Notes: generated from the sequence alone by a model not told the origin. Shown: positions 16,012 to 26,064, counted from the stretch's first letter. The stretch is DNA of 64,000 nucleotides from Microcaldota archaeon (GCA_027317945.1 DAHVQB010000003.1:62001-126000); one strand, 5' to 3'. Numbers and translations: made by a program.

Positions 16012-17516
16012 TGGGAGATGAGACGATAGAGGAAAAGGTATTGGCAGAATATGCGCTGGACGTCCACGGCATGAAGGTCCAGATAAAGATAACGCAGACA
16101 GAGGACTTCGTTCCTTTCTATTCTGTCACATTTCCCGGCATAGGCATGGCCACAAAGCTGCTGCTAAGCTCCCTTCGGTCAGAGCTGACATCCATGGTGC
16201 CATTGGAAGCAGGGCTGATAGGTAGGCAGGATTACGTAGAGAAAGTGAATGAAAGATACAAGGAAGCCAGCATGCTGCTCATAGACAAGTATCTGCCGGG
16301 CACGAACCCGCAGACCAAGGAAACGCTCACCGCTTACATAACCAACATGATGCTGCTTCTGGGGGACATAGAGGCCCCGCTTGCGGACGATAACCTTGAA
16401 GAGATAGCGATAAACGGCTCCAGGAGCCCCGCATGGGTGTTCCACAAGCAGTTCGGCTGGTGCAAGACGAACGTGAAGGCGGAGAACGACGAGACCATAT
16501 ACGAGCAGTCGGCTTTCATAGGCAGGAGGGTAGGGAGGCAGATAAGCAACCTTACGCCACTTATGGACGCAGAGCTCCCCGATGGTTCCAGGGTAAACGC
16601 GACCCTGTTCCCCATATCCCAGGTCGGCAACACCATAACGATAAGGAAGTTCTCGAAGAATCCGTGGACCATGCCAATGATGATTGCGAACGGGACGATA
16701 AACGCCGAGCTGGGCGGGCTCATATGGCTGTGCATACAGAGCGAGATAAGCCTGCTCATGGCCGGCGGCACTGCAAGCGGAAAGACCAGTTTCCTGAACG
16801 CCGCGGGAATTTTCTTCCAGGCAAACAGGAGGATAATAACAGTTGAAGAAACGAAGGAGCTTGCGCTTCCTGGATTCCTGCAATGGATACCAATGATAAC
16901 GAGGCAGCCCAATCCAGAAGGCAAGGGAGGCGTGTCGCTTTATGACCTTATGATAAACGCGTTGAGGCAGAGGCCGGACATAATGCTCATAGGAGAGGTC
17001 AGGACGGGAAAGGACGCCGAGACGCTTTTCGAAGCCATACACACCGGCCACGCCGTATACGGGACGATACACGCGGACAACGCGCAGGACACCATAATAA
17101 GGATGACAAACCCGCCGATATCTGTGCCGAAGATAATGATGAACGGCATAGGCGGCATAATAGTTAACTTCAGGCACAGGCTACGCAGCATAAGGAGGGT
17201 GCTCGAGGTGGCAGAGGTCGTAAGGACGGGAGACGCAAACGTCTTGTACAAGTGGAACAGCAGGGATGACACATTCTCCAAAATATCAGAGCTCACGAAC
17301 CTCGTGGATACAATTTCGCTTTACACTGGCATGACAAGGAAGGAGATAGACGGCGACATAACGGAAAAGGCTAGAGTGCTCAACTGGATGGCCAATAACA
17401 AGGTCTTTGATGTTGATGACGCAGGACTTACGGTGGCCAACTATTACAGGAACAAGGGCAGGATAGTAAAACTTGTAGATGACAATGTAGAGTTCACCAA
17501 GGATCTTTTGAAGTGA
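16008..17516 (+). CDS. Type IV pilus/Tad-type secretion ATPase
   Basis: This VirB11/TadA/FlaI-superfamily ATPase of 502 residues powers pilus assembly or secretion from the cytoplasmic side. It has Walker A 'GGTASGKTS' (near residue 260), an Asp box region 'ITVEETKEL', Walker B 'RPDIMLIGEVRTG' and a His box 'TGHAVYGTIHADN'. The N-terminal domain contains 'EIAINGSRSPAWVFHKQFG' and 'PLMDAELPDGSRVNATLFP', the usual NTD-CTD hinge in this family. It overlaps the upstream coiled-coil gene by four bases and is followed, after one small gene, by two T2SSF membrane proteins, the expected platform partners. Confidence 0.95.
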   Translation: MMGDETIEEKVLAEYALDVHGMKVQIKITQTEDFVPFYSVTFPGIGMATKLLLSSLRSELTSMVPLEAGLIGRQDYVEKVNERYKEASMLLIDKYLPGTNPQTKETLTAYITNMMLLLGDIEAPLADDNLEEIAINGSRSPAWVFHKQFGWCKTNVKAENDETIYEQSAFIGRRVGRQISNLTPLMDAELPDGSRVNATLFPISQVGNTITIRKFSKNPWTMPMMIANGTINAELGGLIWLCIQSEISLLMAGGTASGKTSFLNAAGIFFQANRRIITVEETKELALPGFLQWIPMITRQPNPEGKGGVSLYDLMINALRQRPDIMLIGEVRTGKDAETLFEAIHTGHAVYGTIHADNAQDTIIRMTNPPISVPKIMMNGIGGIIVNFRHRLRSIRRVLEVAEVVRTGDANVLYKWNSRDDTFSKISELTNLVDTISLYTGMTRKEIDGDITEKARVLNWMANNKVFDVDDAGLTVANYYRNKGRIVKLVDDNVEFTKDLLK

Positions 17517-17520
17517 ACGA

Positions 17521-18231
17521 ATGGATGACCAAATACCCGCACAAAGCGCTGCGCCGTCAAATGGAGTGTACGCACGCTTGATAGGCAGGATACAGGAAAT
17601 CGAGAAGACCGCGACTAGGCCAGAGAACGCTTACGTCAACATAACGTCCGTATTTTCAACTGCGCAGAAGGAAAAGCCGAGAACGTTTTCTGAATTGCTC
17701 AAGGCAATAGACGGGATTGAGGCGAAAAAAACCGCCGCTAAGGAGGTAACGAAGGACAAAGGGCCTGTCACGCCGGTTCCGGTCAGCGCCAGGGTACAGC
17801 CATCCGAAGAGAAACTGCCCAAGAAGGAAAGCGCCGGGATAGCGGAGTACCCAGGACTGGAAGCCGCAATGTCAAAACAGGAGAACACTGACGAGAGCAA
17901 GGGACTATCGAGGCTTTCGAGGATAAGATCCATGGGCCAGCCGAAGATGCACATAGACACCGAAAAGCTGGTGCTGCCCGGCCTGCAGATGCAGGACCAG
18001 GTCACGGAACTGGACAACATAATAGCCGGGCTGAAGCAGGGCGCTTTCGATAAGGATCACATCCAGATAGTCATACAGGAGATATATGGGCTTAAGCAGG
18101 TGGCCGACGAGCAGAAGAAGGAACAGAAAAAACAGGCCAAGAAGTTGACAGCCTCGGACCAGACATTATGGAACATGCGCGACAAGAAGATAGCAGAGGC
18201 AATAATACAGCTGCAAAAAGGCGGTAAATGA
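17521..18231 (+). CDS. Small charged protein between ATPase and platform genes
   Basis: I do not recognise this 236-residue protein. It has no membrane segment or signal peptide. Its first half is Pro/Ala/Lys-rich and probably disordered ('KDKGPVTPVPVSARVQPSEEK'). The C-terminal half is helical and basic ('FDKDHIQIVIQEIYGLKQVADEQKKEQKKQAKK'). It starts four bases after the ATPase gene and its end overlaps the next gene by four bases, so it is made with the secretion machine. An adaptor linking ATPase and platform is a plausible guess from position alone. Confidence 0.75.
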   Translation: MDDQIPAQSAAPSNGVYARLIGRIQEIEKTATRPENAYVNITSVFSTAQKEKPRTFSELLKAIDGIEAKKTAAKEVTKDKGPVTPVPVSARVQPSEEKLPKKESAGIAEYPGLEAAMSKQENTDESKGLSRLSRIRSMGQPKMHIDTEKLVLPGLQMQDQVTELDNIIAGLKQGAFDKDHIQIVIQEIYGLKQVADEQKKEQKKQAKKLTASDQTLWNMRDKKIAEAIIQLQKGGK

Positions 18232-19250
18232 TGCTTTTCAAAAAGGACAAGAAAGGTATGGGCGACCCCAGGAAGCAGGCAGCGCACGAGCAGAAGAAGG
18301 ATCCGGCGCAGAAAGAACAGAAGCAGCCCATATTCAATATACTTTCTAATGTAAAGATCGGCACCCAAGCGGCAGGCACCAAGAAGGCGCGGTCGCAGAG
18401 ATCCGAAGGTAAGCCCACGAGATGGCGCTTGTATGTGCAGGGCCTTGGAGCCAAGCGCAAGGGATTGGAGCAGGCGCTCAGGATAGGCGGATTCAAGGAG
18501 AGCCTGTACGAGTTCGTGCAGCGCATGCTCATAACTGCGCTCATGGTGGCAGGGCTGGTGGTCGTACTGCTGTTCATAGTGCTTACCAAGTCCGGCCTGA
18601 CATTGACCGAGAGCCTCTTGTTCTCGCTGGTGATAGGGCTGGCTGTGTTCCAGGCATTCATCAATAGCCTGCTGAGTTTCCCCATACAGAAATCCAAGAG
18701 CTCGGGCAAATTGGTGGAGCGCGACATAATATTCGCAGCCAGGGACCTGATAATATCGCTAAGGTCCGGCATGCCGCTATTCAACGCGATGATTTCTGTG
18801 AGCACCGGCTATGGCCAGGCCAGCAAGCAGTTCTCCAAGATAATAGAGAGGGTGCAGCTAGGCACCCCGTTGGAGCTGGCTATAGACCAGCAGATAGAAG
18901 AAAGCAGCAGCCAGTCATTCAGGAGGATAATGCTGCAGGCGTCGGTCAGCATAAAGGCCGGGGCGGACGTGATATCCGCGCTGCAGGCCATAATAGACCA
19001 GCTGTCCCAGGAGCGCGTCATAGCGCTGAGGAGATATGGGCAGAGGCTTAACGCTCTCGCGATGTTCTACATGCTGTTCGGTGTCATAATACCGAGCATG
19101 TTCATAGCCGTGGCCATAATACTGACCACCTTCATATCTATAATAACGATCAACGTCACGGTGCTGATATTCGTGGTGATAGGCATAGCTTTCGTGCAGT
19201 TCATATTCCTGCAGATGATAAGGAGCTCGAGGCCTTCGTTCTCGATGTGA
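18228..19250 (+). CDS. Pilus platform protein, T2SSF/TadB-like
   Basis: This 340-residue protein has a basic cytoplasmic N-terminus of about 95 residues, then a pair of membrane segments ('ALMVAGLVVVLLFIVL', 'LFSLVIGLAVFQAFINSLL'). The T2SSF helical domain follows ('AARDLIISLRSGMPLFNAMISV', 'FSKIIERVQLGTPLELAI', 'FRRIMLQASVSIKAGADVISAL'), and two closing membrane segments end it. T2SSF/FlaJ/TadB proteins form the inner-membrane platform on which the ATPase acts. A second such gene follows after six bases, and TadB/TadC-type pairs are typical of Tad machines. Confidence 0.9.
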   Translation: MMLFKKDKKGMGDPRKQAAHEQKKDPAQKEQKQPIFNILSNVKIGTQAAGTKKARSQRSEGKPTRWRLYVQGLGAKRKGLEQALRIGGFKESLYEFVQRMLITALMVAGLVVVLLFIVLTKSGLTLTESLLFSLVIGLAVFQAFINSLLSFPIQKSKSSGKLVERDIIFAARDLIISLRSGMPLFNAMISVSTGYGQASKQFSKIIERVQLGTPLELAIDQQIEESSSQSFRRIMLQASVSIKAGADVISALQAIIDQLSQERVIALRRYGQRLNALAMFYMLFGVIIPSMFIAVAIILTTFISIITINVTVLIFVVIGIAFVQFIFLQMIRSSRPSFSM

Positions 19251-19256
19251 TTTCAT

Positions 19257-20249
19257 ATGGCAACCGAAATAAGATTCGACCTATTCTTGCCCAGGAACTT
19301 AGTAAGGGCGATATCAGGAGAGCTCGATCTTTCCGGCATAAAAATGTCAGTCAACAAGCTCATCAGGTACATAGTCTTGGGCTCGGCCGCGATCTTCCTT
19401 CTTATGTTAGCCGCCTTCACGTATTTCGGCCTTGCGTTGTTCGGCATATTCTTGGGGCTGATATGCTCCGCAATATATGTCGTTGTCATATACGCCATAC
19501 TCGAATACCAGATAGACGAGAGGAAGACAAAGATGGAGCAGATGCTGCCCGACTATTTCCAGATAGCATCAGCCAACCTGAGGAGCGGGATAGCGCTGGA
19601 GAGGGCCATGCTTCTTGCGGCCAGGCCGGAGTTCGGCTTCTTCTCGGAAGACCTTAAGGAGATGAGCAGGCAGGTGTTCAGCGGCGCCACGTTCGAGACC
19701 GCGTTGAAGAGCCTTGCATCGAAATACCGCTCGTATCAGCTCAGCCACGCAGTCAGGATGATGCTGGAAGCAGTCAGGTATGGAGGCGCGATGGCGGACC
19801 TTTTGGAGCAGCTGGCGCGCGAAATGAGGAACCAGCAGCTCGTCCAGAAGGAGGTTTCCGGCCAGTTATTCATGTACAGCATATTCATAGTGTTCGCAGG
19901 ACTCATAGCGGCTCCTGCGCTGTACGGCCTTACCAGCCAGATGATAATCATAACGGACAAGATATGGGGCGGGATTTTGCAGGTCAACCCAGGTGGCCTG
20001 CCCACGACAGGCGTCTCCTTCCTTAGGCCGAGCCCGCCGCAGATCAGCCCGGCCAACTACACAGACTTTTCCATAGCTGCCATAGTCATAATAACTGCGT
20101 TCGCGAGCATCATAGTGTCCGCGATAAATTCGGGTTCTTCGGTAAAGGGGATAAGGTACGTGCCGCTGTTCATAATAGTGGGGCTGGTGATCTTCGTCAT
20201 AGTGCAGAGCGTAGTGGGAGGATTCTTATCTACGATAAGCGGCACTTGA
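19257..20249 (+). CDS. Pilus platform protein, T2SSF/TadC-like
   Basis: This is the second T2SSF protein of the cluster (330 residues). Two membrane segments lie near residues 37-85. The helical domain follows ('MEQMLPDYFQIASANLRSGIALERAML', 'MSRQVFSGATFETALKSLA', 'HAVRMMLEAVRYGGAMADLLEQLA'). Membrane segments follow near residues 200-220, and a 50-residue loop of low complexity with Pro/Gly ('NPGGLPTTGVSFLRPSPP') separates them from two C-terminal segments. The Pro-rich loop may be outside the cell. The gene closes the platform operon. No prepilin peptidase gene lies in the window, so that enzyme must be elsewhere if the system is complete. Confidence 0.9.
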   Translation: MATEIRFDLFLPRNLVRAISGELDLSGIKMSVNKLIRYIVLGSAAIFLLMLAAFTYFGLALFGIFLGLICSAIYVVVIYAILEYQIDERKTKMEQMLPDYFQIASANLRSGIALERAMLLAARPEFGFFSEDLKEMSRQVFSGATFETALKSLASKYRSYQLSHAVRMMLEAVRYGGAMADLLEQLAREMRNQQLVQKEVSGQLFMYSIFIVFAGLIAAPALYGLTSQMIIITDKIWGGILQVNPGGLPTTGVSFLRPSPPQISPANYTDFSIAAIVIITAFASIIVSAINSGSSVKGIRYVPLFIIVGLVIFVIVQSVVGGFLSTISGT

Positions 20250-20283
20250 GTATGACAAGACTGCGCGCAGTAGGATTCCCGTT

Positions 20284-21060
20284 TCAGCCTATTATCCTGC
20301 GCACTTCGGCCATCTGGCGCTCTTCCGGGTCCGAAAGGGAGATCGGAGTTATTGATGTGGCGCGCTCGATATAGACGGCATAGCAGTCGCTGCCTTTCTT
20401 AAGCTTTTTCTTCCTAGAGCTCCAGAGCCAGTAATAAAGGTCGTGGCGCGGGTCGTTTTTCTGGACCACGAACTTGCTGAACAGCGAATCCTCTATTGTG
20501 CACACTTCTATCTTGGTCTTGCTGTTCACCGTGTCGGGTATATTCACGTTTAGCATGTCTATGCCCTTGGGGAAGCCGTTCCTCTTTATTGCAGTGAGTA
20601 TCTTTACTATCTGGGCCTTCGTATTCGCGAATATCTTGTTTATGTCGTCCTGCTCTGCCAATTCCAAGGAAAAGGCTATCCCGTTTATGTGGCATACGGC
20701 GCCGAACTTGACGGCGGATACAGTGCCGGAAGATTCGATACCGTCCATTCCGGCATTAGTCCCCTTGTTTACACCTGAAAGGATGAGATCTATCTTCTTG
20801 CCGCGAAACAGTTTGTAATGCGCCATGTATACGCAGTCAGCAGGCGTGCCGGACACGGCGTAGCCCTCTATCCCTGGCAGCACCACCCTGTCCGCCCTGA
20901 TGGGCTTGTGGAAAGTGAGGCTCATACCGCTTGCGCTACGGGGCCCTGTCGGCGCGACCACGTTCACCGCACCCTTTCCGTATACTTCTACTGCTGCATC
21001 GTATAGCACCCTGATGCCCTTGCTGTAAATTCCGTCATCATTTGTTATTAGTATCATCAT
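20284..21060 (-). CDS. surE: 5'/3'-nucleotidase SurE
   Basis: SurE removes phosphate from nucleoside monophosphates using a divalent metal bound by the N-terminal 'NDDG'. The start chosen gives 'MMILITNDDG' at the very N-terminus, as in the family. Further signatures are 'SGTPADCVYMAHY', 'ILSGVNKGTNAGMDG' and 'SSGTVSAVKFG'. The 258-residue length is normal. I moved the start downstream of the ORF-track one because GTGAT lies directly before these tandem ATGs and the family starts here. The gene lies between the pilus platform operon and the LamG operon and has no obvious link to either. Confidence 0.95.
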   Translation of the reverse strand: MMILITNDDGIYSKGIRVLYDAAVEVYGKGAVNVVAPTGPRSASGMSLTFHKPIRADRVVLPGIEGYAVSGTPADCVYMAHYKLFRGKKIDLILSGVNKGTNAGMDGIESSGTVSAVKFGAVCHINGIAFSLELAEQDDINKIFANTKAQIVKILTAIKRNGFPKGIDMLNVNIPDTVNSKTKIEVCTIEDSLFSKFVVQKNDPRHDLYYWLWSSRKKKLKKGSDCYAVYIERATSITPISLSDPEERQMAEVRRIIG

Positions 21061-21160
21061 ATCACACAAACTATTTGACATGCGTTAAATTATGATTTGC
21101 TCATCAACAGATTTTAATTGTATGCCCATGAAGCATAGATTCCCGGAAACCCAAGGACAG

Positions 21161-23803
21161 CTATGGATGCGAGAAAGATCCTGCACACGATTGCGAAAGC
21201 AAGTCGGCTTCGGGACAGGCTGTGCCTACGATAGACGCGCCGCTCACGTTGCCATACCAGAGATATCCTGTATCCCCGTTGACCATGTCTGGTGTCGCGT
21301 TCATCAGTCCGTTCAGTCCCTGACCCAGCGGCCAGTTTGCTATCAGTGAACCTGAAAGCCCGGGTATGGTGCCGTTAACATAAAGCTGCCGCACCTGAGG
21401 AAGCGTAAGGACGGAGTTGTATATCTGATAACCAAACATGCGGCCGTTGTACCAATTGCCCGTACCGCACTTATCAGAATCCGCCCTCCCCAACGCATAA
21501 ACCGGATTCGCGCTTGATTGTATTGTGCCGCTTCCTGTCCCTGCCAAATCCCCGTTCAGATATACACTGTACGACATGACGGCGCCTGCGGATATCGTTC
21601 CGGTGACAGCTATGTTGGTCCATTGATCGATTGGCACTTGGCCCATGGATGTGCACGTTCCCGCTATCATTTCAAGATTGCCCCCTACAAGCTCCATTAT
21701 GGCTTCATGGACGCCGGTGTTTATCTGCTGGGTATAGCCTTGATCCAGTATTATGCCGTTGCCTGACTGCGGATACACCCATAATGAGATTGAGAAGGTG
21801 CCGCTAGGACCCAGATATGAGAAGCCGTTATTGGGATACATATATAATCCACTGCCAATATTGTAGTTGCCATTGCCATTGAACTGCAGCACGTTCGGCA
21901 GTTCCGCCGCCCCTAGCCCCAGAATGCTGCCCTCGTTCACGGGCGAATATGCGGATGGCGCGATCGTAGCATTCCCAAGGTAAAGGTGCTGCAGTGTTAG
22001 GTTGCTGCATTGCTGCATGTTTGCGCAATTTGCCACACCCTGTGCCTCGAAAGTATCTGCTATAGGTATGGTTTCGCCAGCTGCCATGTCACCTATGTAA
22101 CCTGGTGGGCTGGAGTAGATGACGTTGGCTGCTGTTGCCATGTCTCCCAAACCGCTGTAGTCGTTGGAGTTTCCATCCAGGGGCCACCAGCCGAACAGGC
22201 CGGCATTGCTTACAGGGATTAGGCCCATGCCGTATGAGTATAGATTATGCACCTGCAGCGGGGACAACGTAGTGTTGTAAAGCTGCACCTCGGCTATCGT
22301 CCCATTTATCCTTCCGTCGGTGTCAAGAGGTCCGCCGAAAACTATGTTAGCCGAAGTGGACGGGACATTCCCCGTCATCGGGATGGAACAGTAAGCCGAA
22401 CCATCGACGTAGTCGCTTATCGTGTTGCCGTTGTATGTGAATCCCACCATGTACCAAGTATCCTCAAGCAGCCGGAACGGCGGGGCAGTGCATATGCCGT
22501 TCGATGTGCCGACATACCCGACGAATTGCAGCTGCTGCGAACCGCTTGTGCCAATCCCCATGCCATAAGAGCCTGACTTCTGCATTATGCCTGATGATGT
22601 GGAATTCAGGTAGACCCACGCAAACGCGCTCATTGAATTGCCGGTTGGATTTAGGACATTAGCGTTAGGCACGCTCAGGTAGCTGTCGTTAGGGAATGCT
22701 GCGGATTCTCTGCCCATGCCAGAAAGGGAGAATAGGCCTGCTGGCGATTTTTGCGATAGCGATCCTTCTGCGCTGTCAATATAGGAAGGCACCGCAGTGG
22801 ACGCCACGTATTCGCCCTTTTGTATCCCATAGAGTTTCACGGCAGATATGTTTAGCAGCTCCAGGGCAGGGCCATCCAAAAGGAATGAACTGCCAGTTGA
22901 CAGATAGTTGAATATGCCTGACGAACTGCCATATACTAGGTATGGCTTAAGCGCGTTAGGAGTAGTGACATTTGGATTTATCGTTATCAGGCCGCCCATG
23001 TTGCATACGCTTTGGTTTATGTCCATGCTGTTGGCAGCAGCGAGTATGAAGTTTGAGTTTCTGAATGTTGATGGTATGCTGGAGCACGTTGGTGCGCTTC
23101 CCGATGCATTGACTACGAGAGAGCCGTAAACGAACATGAAAGGCGCCTCGCTGCCAGACTGCGCTTTAACGCCTCCCACCATGCTGGCCGAGATTGATTT
23201 GGTAAAATGCATTGGTGACATTGCTCCCTGCTCGGCAGCCGCCAGGCTGAATGTGCCATTGAGTTGAATACCTGCAGTAACATTGACAGGATAATATAAT
23301 GTGCCAGTGCTAGTGTTTACCACGTCCAATGCGGTGTATGTGGCATTGATGCTGTATGGCGTTGACTGGAATACGTTTATGCTATAGTTCTGCACAGACA
23401 GCGTTATGCCCTGCTGAAGCGCCAGGGCTTGTATCGCAGCGGTATAATTTGACATTGTTACCGTCATTCCTGGTACTTTCACCCCGAATGCCGTGCCGTT
23501 GTACATCATGGTACGGAAGGTCGATGCAGTGTCGCTTATGAAGTTGCCATGCCTGAGCGCGGGCGTGCCTTCATATGCAATTATTGATTGCAAAGCGTCG
23601 GAAAGGCTTTCCTGGACGAAATTGTGCGCGCTTGAAGTCGCTGCCGTGGTTACTGACTGCACACCTTTGCTTAGGGCGGCGTCCGATGCTAGGGTGTTGG
23701 CGTTTATGTTAAGCACAACGAATGTTATCAGTATCCCTAGCATGAGTATGAAAAGCAATATCGTAAGAAGCGTCAGTAGTATGCCTTTGCTATTTTTGCC
23801 CAT
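21161..23803 (-). CDS. Giant pilin-like surface protein with LamG domains (1)
   Basis: About 880 residues. A short basic N-terminus precedes one strong hydrophobic segment ('GILLTLLTILLFILMLGILITFVVL'), after which the whole chain is Ser/Thr/Asn/Gly-rich and extracellular in style. Two concanavalin-like LamG units are visible, with 'SAFAWVYLNSTSSG' and 'FSISLWVYPQSGNGI', each with a jelly-roll-like strand pattern and 'FGGPLDTDGRINGTIAEVQLYN'-type ends. The motif 'GWWPLDGNSNDYSG' separates units. LamG domains bind glycans or proteins. The preferred start has GGCGGTGA six bases upstream; the ORF-track start would be TTG. It is the last gene of a four-gene operon with pilin-like N-termini. Confidence 0.88.
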   Translation of the reverse strand: MGKNSKGILLTLLTILLFILMLGILITFVVLNINANTLASDAALSKGVQSVTTAATSSAHNFVQESLSDALQSIIAYEGTPALRHGNFISDTASTFRTMMYNGTAFGVKVPGMTVTMSNYTAAIQALALQQGITLSVQNYSINVFQSTPYSINATYTALDVVNTSTGTLYYPVNVTAGIQLNGTFSLAAAEQGAMSPMHFTKSISASMVGGVKAQSGSEAPFMFVYGSLVVNASGSAPTCSSIPSTFRNSNFILAAANSMDINQSVCNMGGLITINPNVTTPNALKPYLVYGSSSGIFNYLSTGSSFLLDGPALELLNISAVKLYGIQKGEYVASTAVPSYIDSAEGSLSQKSPAGLFSLSGMGRESAAFPNDSYLSVPNANVLNPTGNSMSAFAWVYLNSTSSGIMQKSGSYGMGIGTSGSQQLQFVGYVGTSNGICTAPPFRLLEDTWYMVGFTYNGNTISDYVDGSAYCSIPMTGNVPSTSANIVFGGPLDTDGRINGTIAEVQLYNTTLSPLQVHNLYSYGMGLIPVSNAGLFGWWPLDGNSNDYSGLGDMATAANVIYSSPPGYIGDMAAGETIPIADTFEAQGVANCANMQQCSNLTLQHLYLGNATIAPSAYSPVNEGSILGLGAAELPNVLQFNGNGNYNIGSGLYMYPNNGFSYLGPSGTFSISLWVYPQSGNGIILDQGYTQQINTGVHEAIMELVGGNLEMIAGTCTSMGQVPIDQWTNIAVTGTISAGAVMSYSVYLNGDLAGTGSGTIQSSANPVYALGRADSDKCGTGNWYNGRMFGYQIYNSVLTLPQVRQLYVNGTIPGLSGSLIANWPLGQGLNGLMNATPDMVNGDTGYLWYGNVSGASIVGTACPEADLLSQSCAGSFSHP

Positions 23804-23808
23804 TTTAT

Positions 23809-26064
23809 TCACCGCCAAACCGCTATGCTCACATTATACTTGGAAAACACGCCATTGGTGCTTATGTAAAGCGGAATCGATGCCTTGCTGACTTGGAATG
23901 CATTGGAAAGGCTAGACGGAGTGTAGCTCGTGCCATCGAATGTCGTGTTGAATGCAAAACCGTCTGCGGCATTCCCGCTATAGTCATTGGCGTCCCCGTC
24001 GAGAGGCCACCAGCCGGAGATCGAGCGCCCGGGCATTGGTGCTCCGGCCGCGCCTTCTTGGTAGAGCTGCTGTATCTCCGTCTCATTCAAGGCACCCGAA
24101 TAAATCTGTACACCGGATATGGAGCCATTGAAATCGCTAGATGCTCCGGAGCATGAGCCTTTAACGTTCATGCACCCGATAAGCATCGGCATTGATGTGC
24201 TGCTTAGCGTGCCGGACACAGGGGTATTGCCCACAAGGTTGCCATCTATGAAAACGGATATGGAACTGCCATTGAATACCGCGGCCTCGAAGTGCCATGC
24301 TCCGGAAGAAATCGCGTAGTTCGGGGTGTAGTTCTTCTGCGTCCCGCTTATGTTCAGCGAGATCCAGGGTTTGGCCGAGGACGATGATGAGGCATTGATG
24401 CCCAGTGCATACTCGCCGTACTTGCCGGCTATGAAGCCGCTGGTGCCGGACACTGGTTTGAATGTGTTGGCGTAGAACCATCCTGCCATAGTTATGTTAG
24501 CCCCTTTCACGCTTATATCTGTGGAGTTAGGCACGTAAACCATGCTGTTTTGCGAGTCGAAGTTGGCCATATCTAGAGATGGCGCATAGCGCCCGTCTAT
24601 CAGCATACCATCGTTGTATGATGAAGCGGCCGAATGCATGATTACGTCAGCAGGGCCGCCATATCCGTTAAGGTACATGTTCGCTATCGCGTCCAGGGCG
24701 CTCTGGCCGGACTGGACTTTAGGCTCGCCTAAGGCATAGAGCGTATGTCCGGAAGTCACGTATAGGTTGCCGTATGCCAACGCAGCTTCGGATGAGACGG
24801 CGTACGACTTGGCTGGAATCAGACTGATCGACCACTTCATTGCACCATCACTGCTGGAATACGCTTGGATATATGGCCCATCTGGCAGGTATACCACCCT
24901 GGAATACTGTGATATCGATGGGGTGCCGTTATAACTGCCGTCCAAAGTGTTGGCAACGGCAACGTAGGATATGCCGTTTGATGGCGTAGCTTTCAGTATA
25001 TAAAGCGCATTTGAAGTGTGCGCGTACGCATATGGGTTGCTTCCCCCTAGTACGCCTATTCCGCCCTCTTCGGCGCCCCCAAGTACATTGACTGGGTAGA
25101 GCGTGCTGCCGTTAGGATGCAGTATTGTGAATGAGGTCCCGTTAGCGAAAGCTATGTACCTCCAGAAGCTGGCGGGATAGCTGGTAGCTTTGGAACCTAT
25201 CGTCCTTGTCCAAAGCGTGACCAATGAGGAACCGGAAAGCCGGAATGCGGTGACATTGTTCATCCCGCTTGGTGCTGGAGTCGTTGTGATTAATTCACCG
25301 CCTATGTAAAGCGGCGCGCTGGCGTTTATGGCTTGGTTGGGCAATGACTGGTAGGTGACTAACGCGCCAGTTTGCGGATCGATGATATATAATCTGTTAG
25401 CTGCCCCGTCAGCTGCCCCGAAGCCTATGTAGCCATCTGCCAGCGATAGCTGGCTATTCACTCTGTTGCCCACGCCAGCCGACCATGTCCATGTCTTGCC
25501 TGCGGACAACGCGCTGGCATTTGTGCTTATTTCATCGACATAACCGCTCGAATTCGCGTATATTATGGAACTGCCGTACATGAGAGGCGCATACGCCAAT
25601 GAAGATCCCGTGGAAACGTTTATCACCACTGCGCCCGTCGTTGCATTCAGAGCGTAAAGCCTGCTCCCTGACCCGAAAGCGACCAGGCCGCCGTATGCGA
25701 CTGGAGATGTGTCGATGCCGTTCGATATGAACGTGAACAATGTCTCTGGCGCCATTGGGCCATAGCTGGTGCTGGAGTTAAGCCCTTGGTTGCCCCCGTA
25801 CTGCGGCCAGGTGGCCTGGAGGGACTGGCCCTGCAGCTGTGCATAAAGCGGGTATGCCGTAGCCATATCCGCCCCATTTAGATTTGAAAGTTCGTTGAGC
25901 AATGAAGTGGATTTTGATGGCTGAAGCTGGAAGCTTACGGGCTGCGCGTAGTGCACGTAAAGCAGGAGCGACACGGCCGCGCTGGCCACTATCAGCGCGA
26001 ATATGGCATCCAGGCTGAAGAGGAAGCCCTTGAATCTGAGTTTTCGAGTGTTCAAATCAACCAA
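23809..26064 (-). CDS. Pilin-like surface protein with PQQ-type propeller and LamG domain
   Basis: 751 residues. The N-terminus 'KGFLFSLDAIFALIVASAAVSLLLYV' resembles an archaeal pilin or single-span anchor. Residues about 80-440 look like a PQQ/WD-type beta-propeller: 'TWPQYGGNQGLNSS' near the start, then repeated 'SRLYALNATTGAVV', 'NRLYIIDPQTGALV' and 'GHTLYALGEP' blades. Residues about 490-690 form a LamG unit ('ITMAGWFYANTF', 'FIDGNLVGNTPVSG') followed by 'GWWPLDGDANDYSG'. The propeller and LamG pair suggests adhesion, not an enzyme; no quinoprotein active-site residues were identified. No ATG lies near the N-terminus, so a TTG start is likely. The start overlaps the upstream gene by eight bases. 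Confidence 0.85.
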   Translation of the reverse strand: MVDLNTRKLRFKGFLFSLDAIFALIVASAAVSLLLYVHYAQPVSFQLQPSKSTSLLNELSNLNGADMATAYPLYAQLQGQSLQATWPQYGGNQGLNSSTSYGPMAPETLFTFISNGIDTSPVAYGGLVAFGSGSRLYALNATTGAVVINVSTGSSLAYAPLMYGSSIIYANSSGYVDEISTNASALSAGKTWTWSAGVGNRVNSQLSLADGYIGFGAADGAANRLYIIDPQTGALVTYQSLPNQAINASAPLYIGGELITTTPAPSGMNNVTAFRLSGSSLVTLWTRTIGSKATSYPASFWRYIAFANGTSFTILHPNGSTLYPVNVLGGAEEGGIGVLGGSNPYAYAHTSNALYILKATPSNGISYVAVANTLDGSYNGTPSISQYSRVVYLPDGPYIQAYSSSDGAMKWSISLIPAKSYAVSSEAALAYGNLYVTSGHTLYALGEPKVQSGQSALDAIANMYLNGYGGPADVIMHSAASSYNDGMLIDGRYAPSLDMANFDSQNSMVYVPNSTDISVKGANITMAGWFYANTFKPVSGTSGFIAGKYGEYALGINASSSSSAKPWISLNISGTQKNYTPNYAISSGAWHFEAAVFNGSSISVFIDGNLVGNTPVSGTLSSTSMPMLIGCMNVKGSCSGASSDFNGSISGVQIYSGALNETEIQQLYQEGAAGAPMPGRSISGWWPLDGDANDYSGNAADGFAFNTTFDGTSYTPSSLSNAFQVSKASIPLYISTNGVFSKYNVSIAVWR

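Noticed and set aside
16179-17177. 332-residue ORF antisense to the secretion ATPase
   Set aside because: Tyr/His/Arg-biased composition typical of a shadow frame, opposite a gene with all ATPase motifs.
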